In this document: positions 1-8,820 of the stretch, in pieces
Layout of the letters: each line of letters begins with the position of its first letter
Position numbering within the stretch: the first letter of the stretch is position 1
Source of the DNA: Gammaproteobacteria bacterium
GTDB lineage: Bacteria; Pseudomonadota; Gammaproteobacteria; UBA4575
DNA length: 64,000 bases
Reading direction: 5' to 3'
Assembly (NCBI GenBank): GCA_028279275.1
Contig: JANQOB010000003.1
Span: 1-64,000 of the forward strand
Notes under the pieces: generated by a model
Told to the model about the DNA's origin: nothing
The model's database searches: none
The model's input: only the letters and a program-made list of their open reading frames with translations
Position numbers and translations under genes: made by a program

Positions 1-93
1 TACCCATGGACCCCCCGCTAGCACGCCAAATAAACTCGCTAATATTAAAAACGGCGCTAAAAAATAGCGTAGGTTGATTAAAAATTTCTTCAT
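1..93 (-). CDS. N-terminal fragment of an unidentified membrane protein (partial)
   Basis: The first 31 codons of a gene that runs off the left edge. The ATG is preceded by a strong GGAGG ribosome binding site with a 6-base spacing, so the start is secure. The peptide begins MKKFLINLRYFLAPFLILAS and continues hydrophobic, consistent with a first transmembrane helix or an uncleaved signal anchor. Too little is present to assign a family. Its promoter must lie within the following intergenic stretch. Confidence 0.6.
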   Translation of the reverse strand, partial: MKKFLINLRYFLAPFLILASLFGVLAGGPWV

Positions 94-411
94 GTTCGCC
101 TCCATCAAGAAGAAAGTAGATTATATAAAGATAGGGTTATGAAATCCGTCATCGAATATGAAGCACTTATTATTATATTCAAGGCAGCATACTGATATTT
201 ATAGAAATTATAACATTCGTTACGGTTGTTTTTATAGCATAGCTTCAACAAATTTAGGCCGGTTGTCTAAATTGATTCCAACACTAAACTAAATTGAACG
301 CGATCAGAATCAATCAAGTAACTTATTGAAGCCTAGTATAATTCACCCAACTTTTGTCACGTCACTTAAGTGGCCGGACTCAGTATTCTGGCCGTATCTA
401 CCAAACTTGTA
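94..411. other. Intergenic stretch, nothing firm recognised
   Basis: AT-rich, 318 bases between the start of the left-edge gene and the stop of msrB. It should hold the promoter of the left-edge gene; several TATAAT-like hexamers are visible on the minus strand, but none has a convincing -35 partner at 16-18 bases. No ORF with a plausible start was found. Confidence 0.4.
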
Positions 412-822
412 TTAGGTGTTGTTTTCAGGATCAAAATCTAGGGAGATGGAATTAATGCAATATCTGAGCCCAGTAGGCCGTGGACCATCTTCAAATACGT
501 GCCCTAAATGTGCTCCACAAGCCTTACACATCACTTCAGTCCTACGCATACCATGTGATTCATCAAACTCTTCTTGTATACATTCTTCGTCTATTGGTTG
601 AAAAAAACTTGGCCAACCTGAACCTGAATCAAACTTGTGATTCGAATTGAATAATGGCGTTTTACAAGCTACACAAACATACCTCCCATTTTCTTTATGC
701 ACATTAAATTTACCACTGAATGCAGCTTCAGTTCCTTTTTGCCTACAAATATAAAACTGCTCAGGCGTTAATTCCTTACGCCACTCTTCTTCTGTTTTAT
801 TTATTTTTGGTTTGTTACTCAT
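412..822 (-). CDS. msrB: Peptide-methionine (R)-S-oxide reductase MsrB
   Basis: Full-length MsrB (136 aa). It reduces the R epimer of methionine sulfoxide in proteins or as the free amino acid, repairing oxidative damage in the cytoplasm, with thioredoxin as the usual reductant. Visible hallmarks: two zinc CxxC pairs (Cys50/Cys53 and Cys99/Cys102), the GSGWPSF substrate motif near residue 67, and the catalytic cysteine at 122 in GLRYCINS. No signal peptide. No msrA is attached, unlike the fused forms of some bacteria. It is the last gene before a non-coding gap and probably has its own transcript. Confidence 0.95.
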   Translation of the reverse strand: MSNKPKINKTEEEWRKELTPEQFYICRQKGTEAAFSGKFNVHKENGRYVCVACKTPLFNSNHKFDSGSGWPSFFQPIDEECIQEEFDESHGMRRTEVMCKACGAHLGHVFEDGPRPTGLRYCINSISLDFDPENNT

Positions 823-873
823 GAACTATATTTTGAACTAAATATCTGCTAACAGCTAATACTAAGACCGTTA

Positions 874-1254
874 TTATTTATCCATTGTATTTGTTATTTC
901 AAAATCATCTTCACGCAATTTGACTGTGCCATCAGTTTGAAAAACCCATAACTCTTTAGTAATTACTCCAGATGCTTTATTCATACGCCATCCAGAATTG
1001 AGCACAACGCTCGTAGCGTCAAGAACCTCGTATTGTGGATCTATATATTCGACTTCAGCAAAACCATCCTCAATAATTTTTTGCCAAAATGCCATGATTT
1101 GATCATGCCCTTTAAATGTACCAAATGGCTTGACCCTCATAATGGCATCTTTCTCATAATGGTTAGTACAGCCAATTGCATCACCCACATTAAAGTTTGC
1201 TTGCCACGATTCAGAGGCTTTTTTTACAGCACCTAAAATATTAGGTTGTTGCAT
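874..1254 (-). CDS. NTF2-like / SnoaL-type small protein
   Basis: 126 aa, no signal peptide. Pattern and length fit the NTF2-like (SnoaL/DUF4440) fold: an N-terminal helix (residues 5-30), a GCTNHYEKDAIM segment, then alternating strands ending in a VFQTDGTVKLREDDFEI hairpin. Such proteins act as small-molecule binding or isomerase-like domains; the substrate cannot be read from sequence. It lies 6 bases after the alpha/beta hydrolase gene, whose last codons supply its GGAG ribosome binding site, so the two are translationally linked and probably work on one compound. Confidence 0.7.
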   Translation of the reverse strand: MQQPNILGAVKKASESWQANFNVGDAIGCTNHYEKDAIMRVKPFGTFKGHDQIMAFWQKIIEDGFAEVEYIDPQYEVLDATSVVLNSGWRMNKASGVITKELWVFQTDGTVKLREDDFEITNTMDK

Positions 1255-1260
1255 AACAAT

Positions 1261-2166
1261 TCACTCCATATGTTTCAAGATGTAATTTAAAAGCTCGTCA
1301 TCATCATCGATTAAATGCTCTATGATTGTCAGATGATCTTTCTCATACAGTACTTTCAAATGGCATGTTTGTTTTTCTTCCAGCAATTTATCCTGGTACT
1401 CTTTTGTTTGCCTAAAAAATTCAGCAGTGTCATATTCAGGTAAAATTAAGTGTAGAGGACATAAGTCATTTTTTGGCTTTGCGAACAATTGAGGACTGAC
1501 AGCTTGCGCGGATTCAAGAGTCATTTTAATTTCGTCATTGATAAAGCTATCCAAGAGGAAGCGTATATCAAACAAACCTGCAAGTGAGAAAACAGATTTT
1601 ATTTTTTTCTCTGCGCCTTTCGGCAAATCATATTGGCTCCAATCGGTTTGACGTAGCACGGTGACCAGGTGGCCCCCTGCTGAATGTCCGATTAAATAAA
1701 TGGCTTGAGTGTTCTTTTCATATGCCTCACGAAGTATTGACGCAACTGCATATTCCAGTTGTTTTACGATAGATTCCATTGGGCGATCATTATCCCAATC
1801 TTGTGCCAAGAGATATCCCGGCATATAGACCGCCATTCCCTTTTTATTAAATGGCTCAGCTAAAAATGAAAACTGCTCTTTTGAAAACCACTGCCACCAA
1901 CCTCCATGAATATAGATTACAATTGGTGCATCATCTGGTACCCCTTCGGGTCGAAATACATCTATTTCACCCGCGTATTCATTTTCACCAAATGTAACCG
2001 TTTGAAGTTTATCGCTGATTTTATCTCGGTAGGATTCGCTTTTAGTGTTCGTAAAGTCAATATGGGAAGGAAGCAAATCATCTGTGGGCAAACGCCGTGT
2101 CCATAGTGTTGGATTGTATTGACGATCCGTCTCTTCTCTTGTGTAAAAATTCCAAAGTTCACTCAT
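1261..2166 (-). CDS. Alpha/beta hydrolase, esterase/kynurenine formamidase-like
   Basis: 301 aa from the chosen ATG. HGGWW (oxyanion hole), GHSAGGH (nucleophile serine in GxSxG) and a late D-H pair (DHLTIIEH) give a complete catalytic triad of the BD-FAE/formamidase-like esterase group. No signal peptide. An upstream TTG at 2220 would add 18 residues but would place the start inside the divergent operator; the ATG at 2166 follows GGGGAC at good spacing. First gene of a two-gene operon with the NTF2-like protein and divergent from an HxlR regulator, so it is probably induced by the compound the regulator senses. Substrate unknown. Confidence 0.8.
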   Translation of the reverse strand: MSELWNFYTREETDRQYNPTLWTRRLPTDDLLPSHIDFTNTKSESYRDKISDKLQTVTFGENEYAGEIDVFRPEGVPDDAPIVIYIHGGWWQWFSKEQFSFLAEPFNKKGMAVYMPGYLLAQDWDNDRPMESIVKQLEYAVASILREAYEKNTQAIYLIGHSAGGHLVTVLRQTDWSQYDLPKGAEKKIKSVFSLAGLFDIRFLLDSFINDEIKMTLESAQAVSPQLFAKPKNDLCPLHLILPEYDTAEFFRQTKEYQDKLLEEKQTCHLKVLYEKDHLTIIEHLIDDDDELLNYILKHME

Positions 2167-2220
2167 TTTTAGTCCCCATAACAATTTATTAAAAATACAG
2201 GTAGACAAAGATTTGCTCAT

Positions 2221-2259
2221 ATAGTTACTATTGTCAACTAGGTACCTTTTAGTAACTAT
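2221..2259. promoter_or_regulatory. Divergent promoter region with perfect 10-bp inverted repeat (candidate HxlR operator)
   Basis: Between the divergent hydrolase and HxlR-family genes, ATAGTTACTA (2221-2230) and its exact reverse complement TAGTAACTAT (2250-2259) lie 19 bases apart. HxlR-family dimers bind dyads of this kind next to their own gene, so this is the natural operator controlling both directions. Assignment is by position and symmetry only. Confidence 0.6.
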
Positions 2260-2274
2260 AAGGGAAATTAAGAT

Positions 2275-2634
2275 ATGCCAAAGAAAGAACGTTCATTTGC
2301 ATGCCCTGTAGGTGAGTCTCTAGCAATTTTTTCTGCTTGTTGGAAACCAGATATCCTCTGGTATCTAAGAGATGAGCCTATGCGCTTTAACCAACTCAAA
2401 CGATCCATTGAAGGTGTATCTCAAAAAATGCTGACGCAACAATTGCGTGAGTTACAACGTGACGGTTTAATCAAACGCACGCAATATGAAGAAATTCCTC
2501 CGCGTGTAGAATATGAGTTAACACCTCTTGCGATTAGCTTGAAGCCATCTTTTGCAAGTATTTTAGAATGGCATAGAAAGCAATTTCATAAAGTTAAAAA
2601 ATCACGTAAGCATTATGATGCGAATATCGCATAG
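2275..2634 (+). CDS. HxlR-family winged-helix transcriptional regulator
   Basis: 119 aa MarR/HxlR-type winged helix. Diagnostic segments: the early cysteine in CPVGESL, the LWYLRDEPMRFNQLKRSIEGVSQKML recognition region written here only as landmarks (LWYL, MRFNQL, VSQKML), and the wing LIKRTQYEEIPPRVEYELT. Some family members use this early cysteine to sense electrophiles or oxidants. It is the only plus-strand gene in this block and faces the hydrolase/NTF2-like operon across a perfect dyad, so it most likely represses that operon and itself. Confidence 0.85.
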   Translation: MPKKERSFACPVGESLAIFSACWKPDILWYLRDEPMRFNQLKRSIEGVSQKMLTQQLRELQRDGLIKRTQYEEIPPRVEYELTPLAISLKPSFASILEWHRKQFHKVKKSRKHYDANIA

Positions 2635-2712
2635 TATTAGAAAGCTTGAATACGTGCAGTAGTTGATGTACTGATTTAAATTTTTTAATAATATTAAAGT
2701 TTAGTTCTAAGC

Positions 2713-2747
2713 GAATAAGCAGCTCAAAAAACCTGGGCTGCTTATTC
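2713..2747. terminator. Stem-loop between convergent genes
   Basis: GAATAAGCAGC (2713-2723) pairs perfectly with GCTGCTTATTC (2737-2747) across a 13-base loop. It separates the convergent HxlR and peroxidase genes. No clean U-run follows on either strand, so termination efficiency is uncertain. Confidence 0.5.
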
Positions 2748-2775
2748 AATATGTTCATCTAATCGAAATATGCAT

Positions 2776-4491
2776 TTAGTTTACTAAGAATACGTTATCT
2801 TGTAGTTCTTTTCCTATGTTTGTATTGCGTTTAATCACGTCAGCAAGTGTAGTGCGATTAACCGAACGTATTTGCTTTTTGCTCATTATGCTTTCATACC
2901 AGAAACGATCACCATCTCTTAAACGTTCGAATTGATTCTTTAAAATAACGAAAAAAACTTCGCCTACAAGTGCGCCAGGTAATTTATCTTCTGCTAAACC
3001 CCCAACCCAGAGATCTACATCGTCAATATTTTCATATGCTTCTGCTAATTTAGCTTGAGTTTCAGGATTAGAAGTAATATCAGAAAAATCTACTGCTGGA
3101 TCTAAACCTAATGCAACTCTAGCTTCATTATAGGATGCTAAACCATGATCACGGCCACGTTGGATATTTAAAGTCGCCAAATCAAAACCACCATCACCAG
3201 GCTGTCCAAATAAAAAGTTACGCACGTCATCAATAATCAATTCATCTAAATTTTGACAAGCTTGCATCGCCAGTCCTCTAAGAACAGGATCAATACCACC
3301 TTCGTCGCTAATTTTATGCGGTGCAAAAAATGCATCTCTTAAAGGTAAATGTCCAAATTCAATTTCATTGCCACGTCGATTCAGACGCAAAATTTGTGGT
3401 GAAAGCAGACTATGCCCTAATCGGTACGCAGCGGTTGAAAATTCATTCGCGATACTGGCATCAATTTCAGGATTATAACCAGCATATTCAGACAAGGCGT
3501 TTGAGCCAAGAAGGACAGGAATAAATTCTTGATAAGTAATGACCTGCATTTGCGCTGCAACAATACCTCGTGCTTGTTGATATATTTCATCACCACTTAA
3601 GTTTCGACTACGTCTTGCGATATCTTTTGCTAAACGATTATGTTCTCTTACAAATAAGGTGTGCATCGCAATCAGCCCGACCTGCTCATTTGCACGAACA
3701 TCGCCTGCTAGAAATAATGTTTCACTTGGTCCCCCTGCATTACTTAGCGCATCTGTATTGAAGGGTAACAAATTACCTTCGCTAGTTTTGAGCTGTCCTG
3801 TACCGTCAAGCGTACGTAATGCTGCTGCACGGTCATCATCTGATCCATATACATTTGAAGCATCAATCCAACCGGTAATTTCATTAATTTGTTGACGCGG
3901 ATTATTTACATCTAATCCTGTATTTTCATCATATATTGATCTATTGAATGACATTACAACATCACCCTCACCATTTGGGTCAAAGTGAATATCACCAGCT
4001 GGAATTAGGATATCTGCAGCTTCTGCAGGTTGTACACCGTCGGTTAAGTCAATGTCATGATCCAGAAATTGTCCCCATTGCCACAAATAATCACTTGCGA
4101 GATTGGATGTAGTCGTATCAACAGACTGCGCTAGTACAGTATTGCTAATTACTCTTGGATTCGGTCTTGATGGTCCTGCTAATGCAGATATTCCATCCGC
4201 ATAAGCCGCGTTCGTTATTCTAATCAGCTGTGTGTGAGGAGTATTCATCTCAGGATTTGAGATATTGTTGTTCGATCCGTTAATTGAACGAAAGAATACT
4301 TCGCTTTTACCAGATTGCTTTCGCGCATTAACATCACGGTCAATTCTTCTAACGGGTGATGAATCTGGGTCTTTTAAATTTTTGTCCGCTCTTTTTAACA
4401 ACTCATCACCGGACAATTTTTTTACATTTTGTGCACCAATGACGTTAGTTGATAGAAATGCAATAACTACAATAATAAATAATTTTTTCAT
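2776..4491 (-). CDS. Secreted animal-type haem peroxidase
   Basis: 571 aa with a cleavable signal peptide (hydrophobic core in the first 20 residues). The mature part matches the animal haem peroxidase superfamily (peroxinectin/myeloperoxidase-like, also found in scattered bacteria): WGQFLDHDIDLTD carries the distal histidine and a calcium-ligand aspartate, TAAYRLGHSLL carries the proximal haem histidine, and NIQRGRDHGLASYNEAR is the conserved region near the C-terminal part of the fold. It would use hydrogen peroxide to oxidise halides or organic substrates outside the cytoplasm. Single gene with GAGG upstream of its ATG. Such genes are patchy in bacteria, so horizontal transfer is plausible but not shown here. 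Confidence 0.9.
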   Translation of the reverse strand: MKKLFIIVVIAFLSTNVIGAQNVKKLSGDELLKRADKNLKDPDSSPVRRIDRDVNARKQSGKSEVFFRSINGSNNNISNPEMNTPHTQLIRITNAAYADGISALAGPSRPNPRVISNTVLAQSVDTTTSNLASDYLWQWGQFLDHDIDLTDGVQPAEAADILIPAGDIHFDPNGEGDVVMSFNRSIYDENTGLDVNNPRQQINEITGWIDASNVYGSDDDRAAALRTLDGTGQLKTSEGNLLPFNTDALSNAGGPSETLFLAGDVRANEQVGLIAMHTLFVREHNRLAKDIARRSRNLSGDEIYQQARGIVAAQMQVITYQEFIPVLLGSNALSEYAGYNPEIDASIANEFSTAAYRLGHSLLSPQILRLNRRGNEIEFGHLPLRDAFFAPHKISDEGGIDPVLRGLAMQACQNLDELIIDDVRNFLFGQPGDGGFDLATLNIQRGRDHGLASYNEARVALGLDPAVDFSDITSNPETQAKLAEAYENIDDVDLWVGGLAEDKLPGALVGEVFFVILKNQFERLRDGDRFWYESIMSKKQIRSVNRTTLADVIKRNTNIGKELQDNVFLVN

Positions 4492-4687
4492 GGTTTTGCC
4501 TCATTTGTTCTCGACTCTGTTCTTGACTCAAAAGATATTTTTTTTTGAGGCACACGTTATATGAGCAAATCATTTTCAATCTTAATTACGGACAAGAGGA
4601 TGTTATTCGCAGACGAAAGTGCACTGAGTGTGAATCAATATCACATAACTAATTTTTTACATTGTGTATAATTATCGGTTGGATTAA

Positions 4688-4732
4688 GTCCGAATTCGGA
4701 CATAAAAAAAGGCGCACTCGGCGCCCTTTTTC
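4688..4732 (-). terminator. Intrinsic terminator of the pnp transcript
   Basis: GGCGC (4711-4715) and GCGCC (4721-4725) form a short GC stem; read on the minus strand it is followed by seven U residues (4704-4710). It starts about 20 bases after the pnp stop. A perfect 14-bp palindrome (4688-4701, GTCCGAATTCGGAC) follows. Confidence 0.8.
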
Positions 4733-4748
4733 TAGTATTACTAAATTA

Positions 4749-6842
4749 TTAGTCTACTGCTTTCATGCTGAGTCGAATGCGTCCTTGTTTATCAATCTCT
4801 AGCACTTTAACTTTTATGATGTCACCTTCAGTTAATTCATCTGTGACATTTTCAACACGTTCATGTGATATTTGTGAGATATGAACCAACCCATCTTTTC
4901 CAGGCAGAACACTTACAAATGCACCAAAATCCATTATCTTAACTACTTTACCTTCATACGTTTTACCCACTTCAACATCAGCAGTAATGTCTTCGATGCG
5001 TTTTTTCGCATCATCACCAGCAGCTTTATCAATCGACGCAATCTTTACATTGCCATCATCGTCAATATCGATCGTTGTGCCGGTTTCTTCAGTAAGTTGG
5101 CGAATGGTTGCACCACCTTTACCAATGACATCACGAATCTTGTCTGGATTAATTTTTAATACTGTAAAGCGCGGCGCGTATTCAGACATTTCTTCACGTG
5201 CAGATGAAATATCTTTCGCCATTTCACCGAGAATATGTAAACGCCCTTCTTTTGCTTGCGTCAGTGCCTGATCCATAATTTCTTTTGTGATACCTTCGAT
5301 TTTGATATCCATTTGCAAAGCCGTAACACCTTCTGTAGTACCGGCAACTTTGAAATCCATATCACCTAGATGATCTTCATCACCTAAGATGTCACTTAGT
5401 ACGGCAAATTCATCACCATCTTTAATTAAGCCCATTGCAATACCGGCAACAGGAGCTTTAAGCGGTACACCTGCATCCATTAAAGACAAACTCGTGCCAC
5501 AAACACTTGCCATTGAACTTGAGCCATTGGATTCTGTAATTTCAGAAACAACTCTAATTACATAAGGAAACTCTTCTTCATTTGGCACAACCGCTTGTAT
5601 CCCGCGTTTGGCTAATTTTCCATGACCAATTTCACGTCGCTTGGGTGAACCCACAAAGCCTGTTTCGCCAACACAAAACGGTGGGAAATTATAATGCAAC
5701 ATGAAGTTATCTTTATATTCACCTTCTATAGCATCAATGATTTGAGCATCTCTGCCCGTGCCTAATGTAGTTACAACAACGGCTTGTGTTTCACCACGTG
5801 TAAATAAAGCACTACCATGTGTACGTGGTAATACTCCTGTACGAACTGTGATGGGTCTTACTGCATTTTTTTCACGACCATCAATACGTTTTTCACCAGC
5901 TAGAATACGACCACGAACAATTTTCTTTTCTTCTTTTTTAAACGCTGCCAAGACATCAGCTTCAGATGGCCCTTCTTCATCACCTTGATCTTCTTTAACT
6001 GCTATAGACTCCAGCGCAGCATTTCGAATTTCACCTACTTTTTCCTGACGCGTAAGTTTTTCAGCGATTTGATATGCCTCACCTAATTGTGCGGAACAAC
6101 TTTGACTGACTTTTTCAGCAAGCGACTGATCTTCCTCTGGAGCTTCCCAATCCCAAGCAGGTGTATTTACGTCTGACGCAAACTCACTGATAGCACTAAT
6201 GGCAGTTTGTAAGTTTTCATGACCAAACATAACTGCGCCTAGCATCACGTCTTCTGGAAGAATATCCGCCTCGGATTCAACCATTAACACCGCACTCTCT
6301 GTTCCTGCAACAACTAAGTCCAAACGAGAATTTTTTAACTGTGAGTGACTTGGGTTTAAAACATAATTCCCATCAATATAACCTACACGTGCAGCACCCA
6401 TAGGACCGTTAAAAGGTATGCCTGATATCGATAACGCAGCAGATGCACCAATCATGGCTGGAATATCCGGATCAATATCTGTGTTCATAGACATAACGTT
6501 TGCAATGATTTGAACTTCATTGACAAAGTCTTTAGGAAACATCGGACGGATTGGACGATCAATTAAGCGACAAGTTAAGGTTTCTTTTTCTGTTGGACGC
6601 CCTTCACGTTTAAAGAATCCCCCGGGAATTTTTCCAGCTGCATAAGTTTTTTCTTGATAGTTCACTGTTAGAGGAAAAAAGTCGCGGCCGGGGTCAGCAT
6701 CTTTTTGACCTACTGCTGTAACCATTACAGTTGTACCGCCCATATCTACCATTACAGCCCCATCGGCCTGTCTTGCGATTTCCCCTGTCTCTAAAGTGAC
6801 TTGGTGTTCTCCATATGCAAATGTCTTGGTAATTTTACTCAC
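4749..6842 (-). CDS. pnp: Polynucleotide phosphorylase
   Basis: 697 aa, normal length. This phosphorolytic 3'-5' exoribonuclease degrades mRNA and is a degradosome component in many proteobacteria. Two RNase PH-like domains cover about residues 1-540 (first: [14 protein letters not shown]; second: [14 protein letters not shown]), followed by a KH domain ([17 protein letters not shown]) and an S1 domain ([15 protein letters not shown]) to the C-terminus. The start is GTG, preceded by GGAAAG. It lies downstream of rpsO as in most gammaproteobacteria and is the promoter-distal end of the rimP-pnp cluster. Confidence 0.98.
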   Translation of the reverse strand: MSKITKTFAYGEHQVTLETGEIARQADGAVMVDMGGTTVMVTAVGQKDADPGRDFFPLTVNYQEKTYAAGKIPGGFFKREGRPTEKETLTCRLIDRPIRPMFPKDFVNEVQIIANVMSMNTDIDPDIPAMIGASAALSISGIPFNGPMGAARVGYIDGNYVLNPSHSQLKNSRLDLVVAGTESAVLMVESEADILPEDVMLGAVMFGHENLQTAISAISEFASDVNTPAWDWEAPEEDQSLAEKVSQSCSAQLGEAYQIAEKLTRQEKVGEIRNAALESIAVKEDQGDEEGPSEADVLAAFKKEEKKIVRGRILAGEKRIDGREKNAVRPITVRTGVLPRTHGSALFTRGETQAVVVTTLGTGRDAQIIDAIEGEYKDNFMLHYNFPPFCVGETGFVGSPKRREIGHGKLAKRGIQAVVPNEEEFPYVIRVVSEITESNGSSSMASVCGTSLSLMDAGVPLKAPVAGIAMGLIKDGDEFAVLSDILGDEDHLGDMDFKVAGTTEGVTALQMDIKIEGITKEIMDQALTQAKEGRLHILGEMAKDISSAREEMSEYAPRFTVLKINPDKIRDVIGKGGATIRQLTEETGTTIDIDDDGNVKIASIDKAAGDDAKKRIEDITADVEVGKTYEGKVVKIMDFGAFVSVLPGKDGLVHISQISHERVENVTDELTEGDIIKVKVLEIDKQGRIRLSMKAVD

Positions 6843-6985
6843 TGTTACTTTCCAATTTTTTAAATTTCATCAAGCAAAATTTCATATGACACACTCACGT
6901 GTCCATGAAATGTTATGCATGTCGTTGGTTGAATACATTAAGGATAAAGACCACTATCTACGCTCTTAAATAAGAGAGCGATGTA

Positions 6986-7255
6986 TTAGCGTCTTAACCC
7001 TAAAGAACTGATTAAATCTTGATAACGCTTCTGATCTTTTGAGCGCAAATAATCAAGTAGCTTGCGGCGATGATTTACCATTTTCAATAAACCATGTCGC
7101 GAATGATGATCTTTTTTATGTTTATCGAAGTGATCACTTAAATGAGTGATACGTGCTGATAAAAGTGCCACTTGTACTTCTGGAGAACCCGTGTCGTTAC
7201 TATCACGTTGATATTTTTTTACAATTTCCGCTCTGTCTTGTGCTGATATAGTCAT
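6986..7255 (-). CDS. rpsO: 30S ribosomal protein S15
   Basis: 89 aa, the typical length. S15 is a primary 16S rRNA binder that nucleates the central domain of the 30S subunit. Landmarks: [12 protein letters not shown], the [20 protein letters not shown] helix and the C-terminal [12 protein letters not shown]. It sits between truB and pnp, the usual gammaproteobacterial arrangement. In E. coli S15 represses its own translation through a leader structure; whether that occurs here cannot be judged by eye. A weak CGCTCT/AGAGCG stem (6961-6980) follows the gene. Confidence 0.98.
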   Translation of the reverse strand: MTISAQDRAEIVKKYQRDSNDTGSPEVQVALLSARITHLSDHFDKHKKDHHSRHGLLKMVNHRRKLLDYLRSKDQKRYQDLISSLGLRR

Positions 7256-7414
7256 CTTATTTTCTTGCCTTACCTTAACTAACCTTATTCCTACTATTTA
7301 CAATACTGCCTTTAATTTGAGGGGCGATTCTACCATGTAACCCCCTGTGGACAAGCGAAATATCTTGCCAGATACATCACATAAGTACCTATTCTGAAAG
7401 GGGTACTGAGAACA

Positions 7415-8323
7415 CTAATTCAGTCGCTTAACCACAGTTTTCCCTTGCTCATTTATACTTGCAACTCCATAAAATTGCATTTCCTTATCATAAATCCTCA
7501 CCTTCTCATGCTTAGACAGTTCTAATAATTGAATGGGTCTACCATGTTCAATATCCAGCATTATGGCGTCGTCAACGGATACCGCTGGATACTCTTTTAT
7601 AGCTTCATCAACAGGCAATAAAATCTCATCTAACTTAAACTCACCCTTTGCAGCAAGCTGTTCAATTTCATCTATTTTATACATCAATGGATCAATAAAT
7701 GGACCCAAGGCTGTACGCCTTAATTCAGTGACATGGGCTCCGCAAGATAATATTTCCCCAAGATCTTCAACCAAAGTTCTAATATAAGTCCCCTTGGAAC
7801 ATGTTACATGCATAGTGACATAATCTTGCTGTCGATCAATCAGATCAAAATTATGTATCTTTACATTTCTAGGTTTTCGATCCACGACAAATCCTTTACG
7901 CGCTAATTCATATAACCTTTTCCCTTGGTGTTTTAGGGCTGAAACCATTGGAGGGGTTTGTTTAATATCACCTGTTAATTTTGCAGCTGCTTGTATGATT
8001 TGCTTTTGAGTAATAGAAGTTGCATCGCATTGTTCTACTATTTCACCATCTGTATCTCCTGAAGAAGTTTTGATACCAAGCCGAAATGTAACTTGGTATT
8101 GCTTATCAGCATTTAACAGAAAATTTGAGATTTTTGTTGTGCGGCCAAAACAAATAATTAATAAACCTGTTGCTAGTGGATCCAGGGTGCCCGTATGCCC
8201 CGCTTTTTTAGCATTAAATATAGCTTTGACTTTTTGTAAAGCTCGATTTGAGGATGCGCCAGTAGATTTATCCAATAGTAACAAGCCGTTTAAATCACGA
8301 CCCTTACTTCGGCGTCTAGACAT
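7415..8323 (-). CDS. truB: tRNA pseudouridine(55) synthase TruB
   Basis: 302 aa. Makes pseudouridine 55 in the T-loop of tRNAs. The catalytic aspartate is at about residue 48 in GHTGTLDPLATGLL; KVDG-type and RTLVEDLG segments follow, with a C-terminal PUA-like domain (about 240-302). It begins three bases after the rbfA stop, so the two are co-translated within the nusA-infB operon. Confidence 0.97.
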   Translation of the reverse strand: MSRRRSKGRDLNGLLLLDKSTGASSNRALQKVKAIFNAKKAGHTGTLDPLATGLLIICFGRTTKISNFLLNADKQYQVTFRLGIKTSSGDTDGEIVEQCDATSITQKQIIQAAAKLTGDIKQTPPMVSALKHQGKRLYELARKGFVVDRKPRNVKIHNFDLIDRQQDYVTMHVTCSKGTYIRTLVEDLGEILSCGAHVTELRRTALGPFIDPLMYKIDEIEQLAAKGEFKLDEILLPVDEAIKEYPAVSVDDAIMLDIEHGRPIQLLELSKHEKVRIYDKEMQFYGVASINEQGKTVVKRLN

Positions 8324-8326
8324 TTA

Positions 8327-8677
8327 TTATTTATTTAGGCCTTGTTGAATAAGTTGTTCAATACGATCACTAGTGGCTTCAGTTTCATCTAAAATAAATC
8401 GTAATTCAGGAATTTTACGCATATGCAATGCTCTACTGAGTTGAGTGCGCAAAAAACCACTGGCGCTTTGCAGGCCTTCTTTCAATTCATCAGCATCCTG
8501 TTGCAAATTCATTGGGCTAAAAAATACTTTTGCTATGCCCAAGTCTTTACTTACCACAACATCATAAATAATGATTTCCGATATACGAGGATCTTTGACT
8601 TCATTGCGTAATAAATTAGTAATTTCGCGACGCAGTTGTTCCCCCACACGGAGCGGTCTACTGGATTGATCTTGCAT
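8327..8677 (-). CDS. rbfA: 30S ribosome-binding factor RbfA
   Basis: 116 aa, KH-like fold. Assists late 16S rRNA 5'-end maturation and cold adaptation of 30S subunits. Landmarks: RVGEQLRREITNLLR at the N-terminus, VKDPRISEIIIYDVVVSKD, and RMHMRKIPELRFILDE-type C-terminal segment (ALHMRKIPELRF here). Lies between infB and truB as in the canonical operon, but is separated from infB by a palindromic dispersed element of about 107 bp. Confidence 0.96.
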   Translation of the reverse strand: MQDQSSRPLRVGEQLRREITNLLRNEVKDPRISEIIIYDVVVSKDLGIAKVFFSPMNLQQDADELKEGLQSASGFLRTQLSRALHMRKIPELRFILDETEATSDRIEQLIQQGLNK

Positions 8678-8707
8678 TAACTAGCTTAGCTTGAACTAAA
8701 AGAAATT

Positions 8708-8814
8708 CTGATTTTTCTCAAGACGAGGCAAAAAATTTCGAGAAGAGCGATGTGTATTAAATTATACATGAGCGAATTCGAGAAATTTTTTAACAAAGTA
8801 TTGAGATAAATCAG
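8708..8814. repeat. Dispersed palindromic element, copy 1 (MITE-like)
   Basis: Imperfect inverted repeat of about 107 bp between infB and rbfA. The ends CTGATTTTTCTCAA (8708-8721) and TTGAGATAAATCAG (8801-8814) are inverted copies with one mismatch; a central stem (GTGTAT...ATACATGAGC) lies near 8750-8773. Related copies occur at 37585 and 60991. No ORF inside. It is the most diverged copy. Confidence 0.6.
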
Positions 8815-8820
8815 GGCTTC

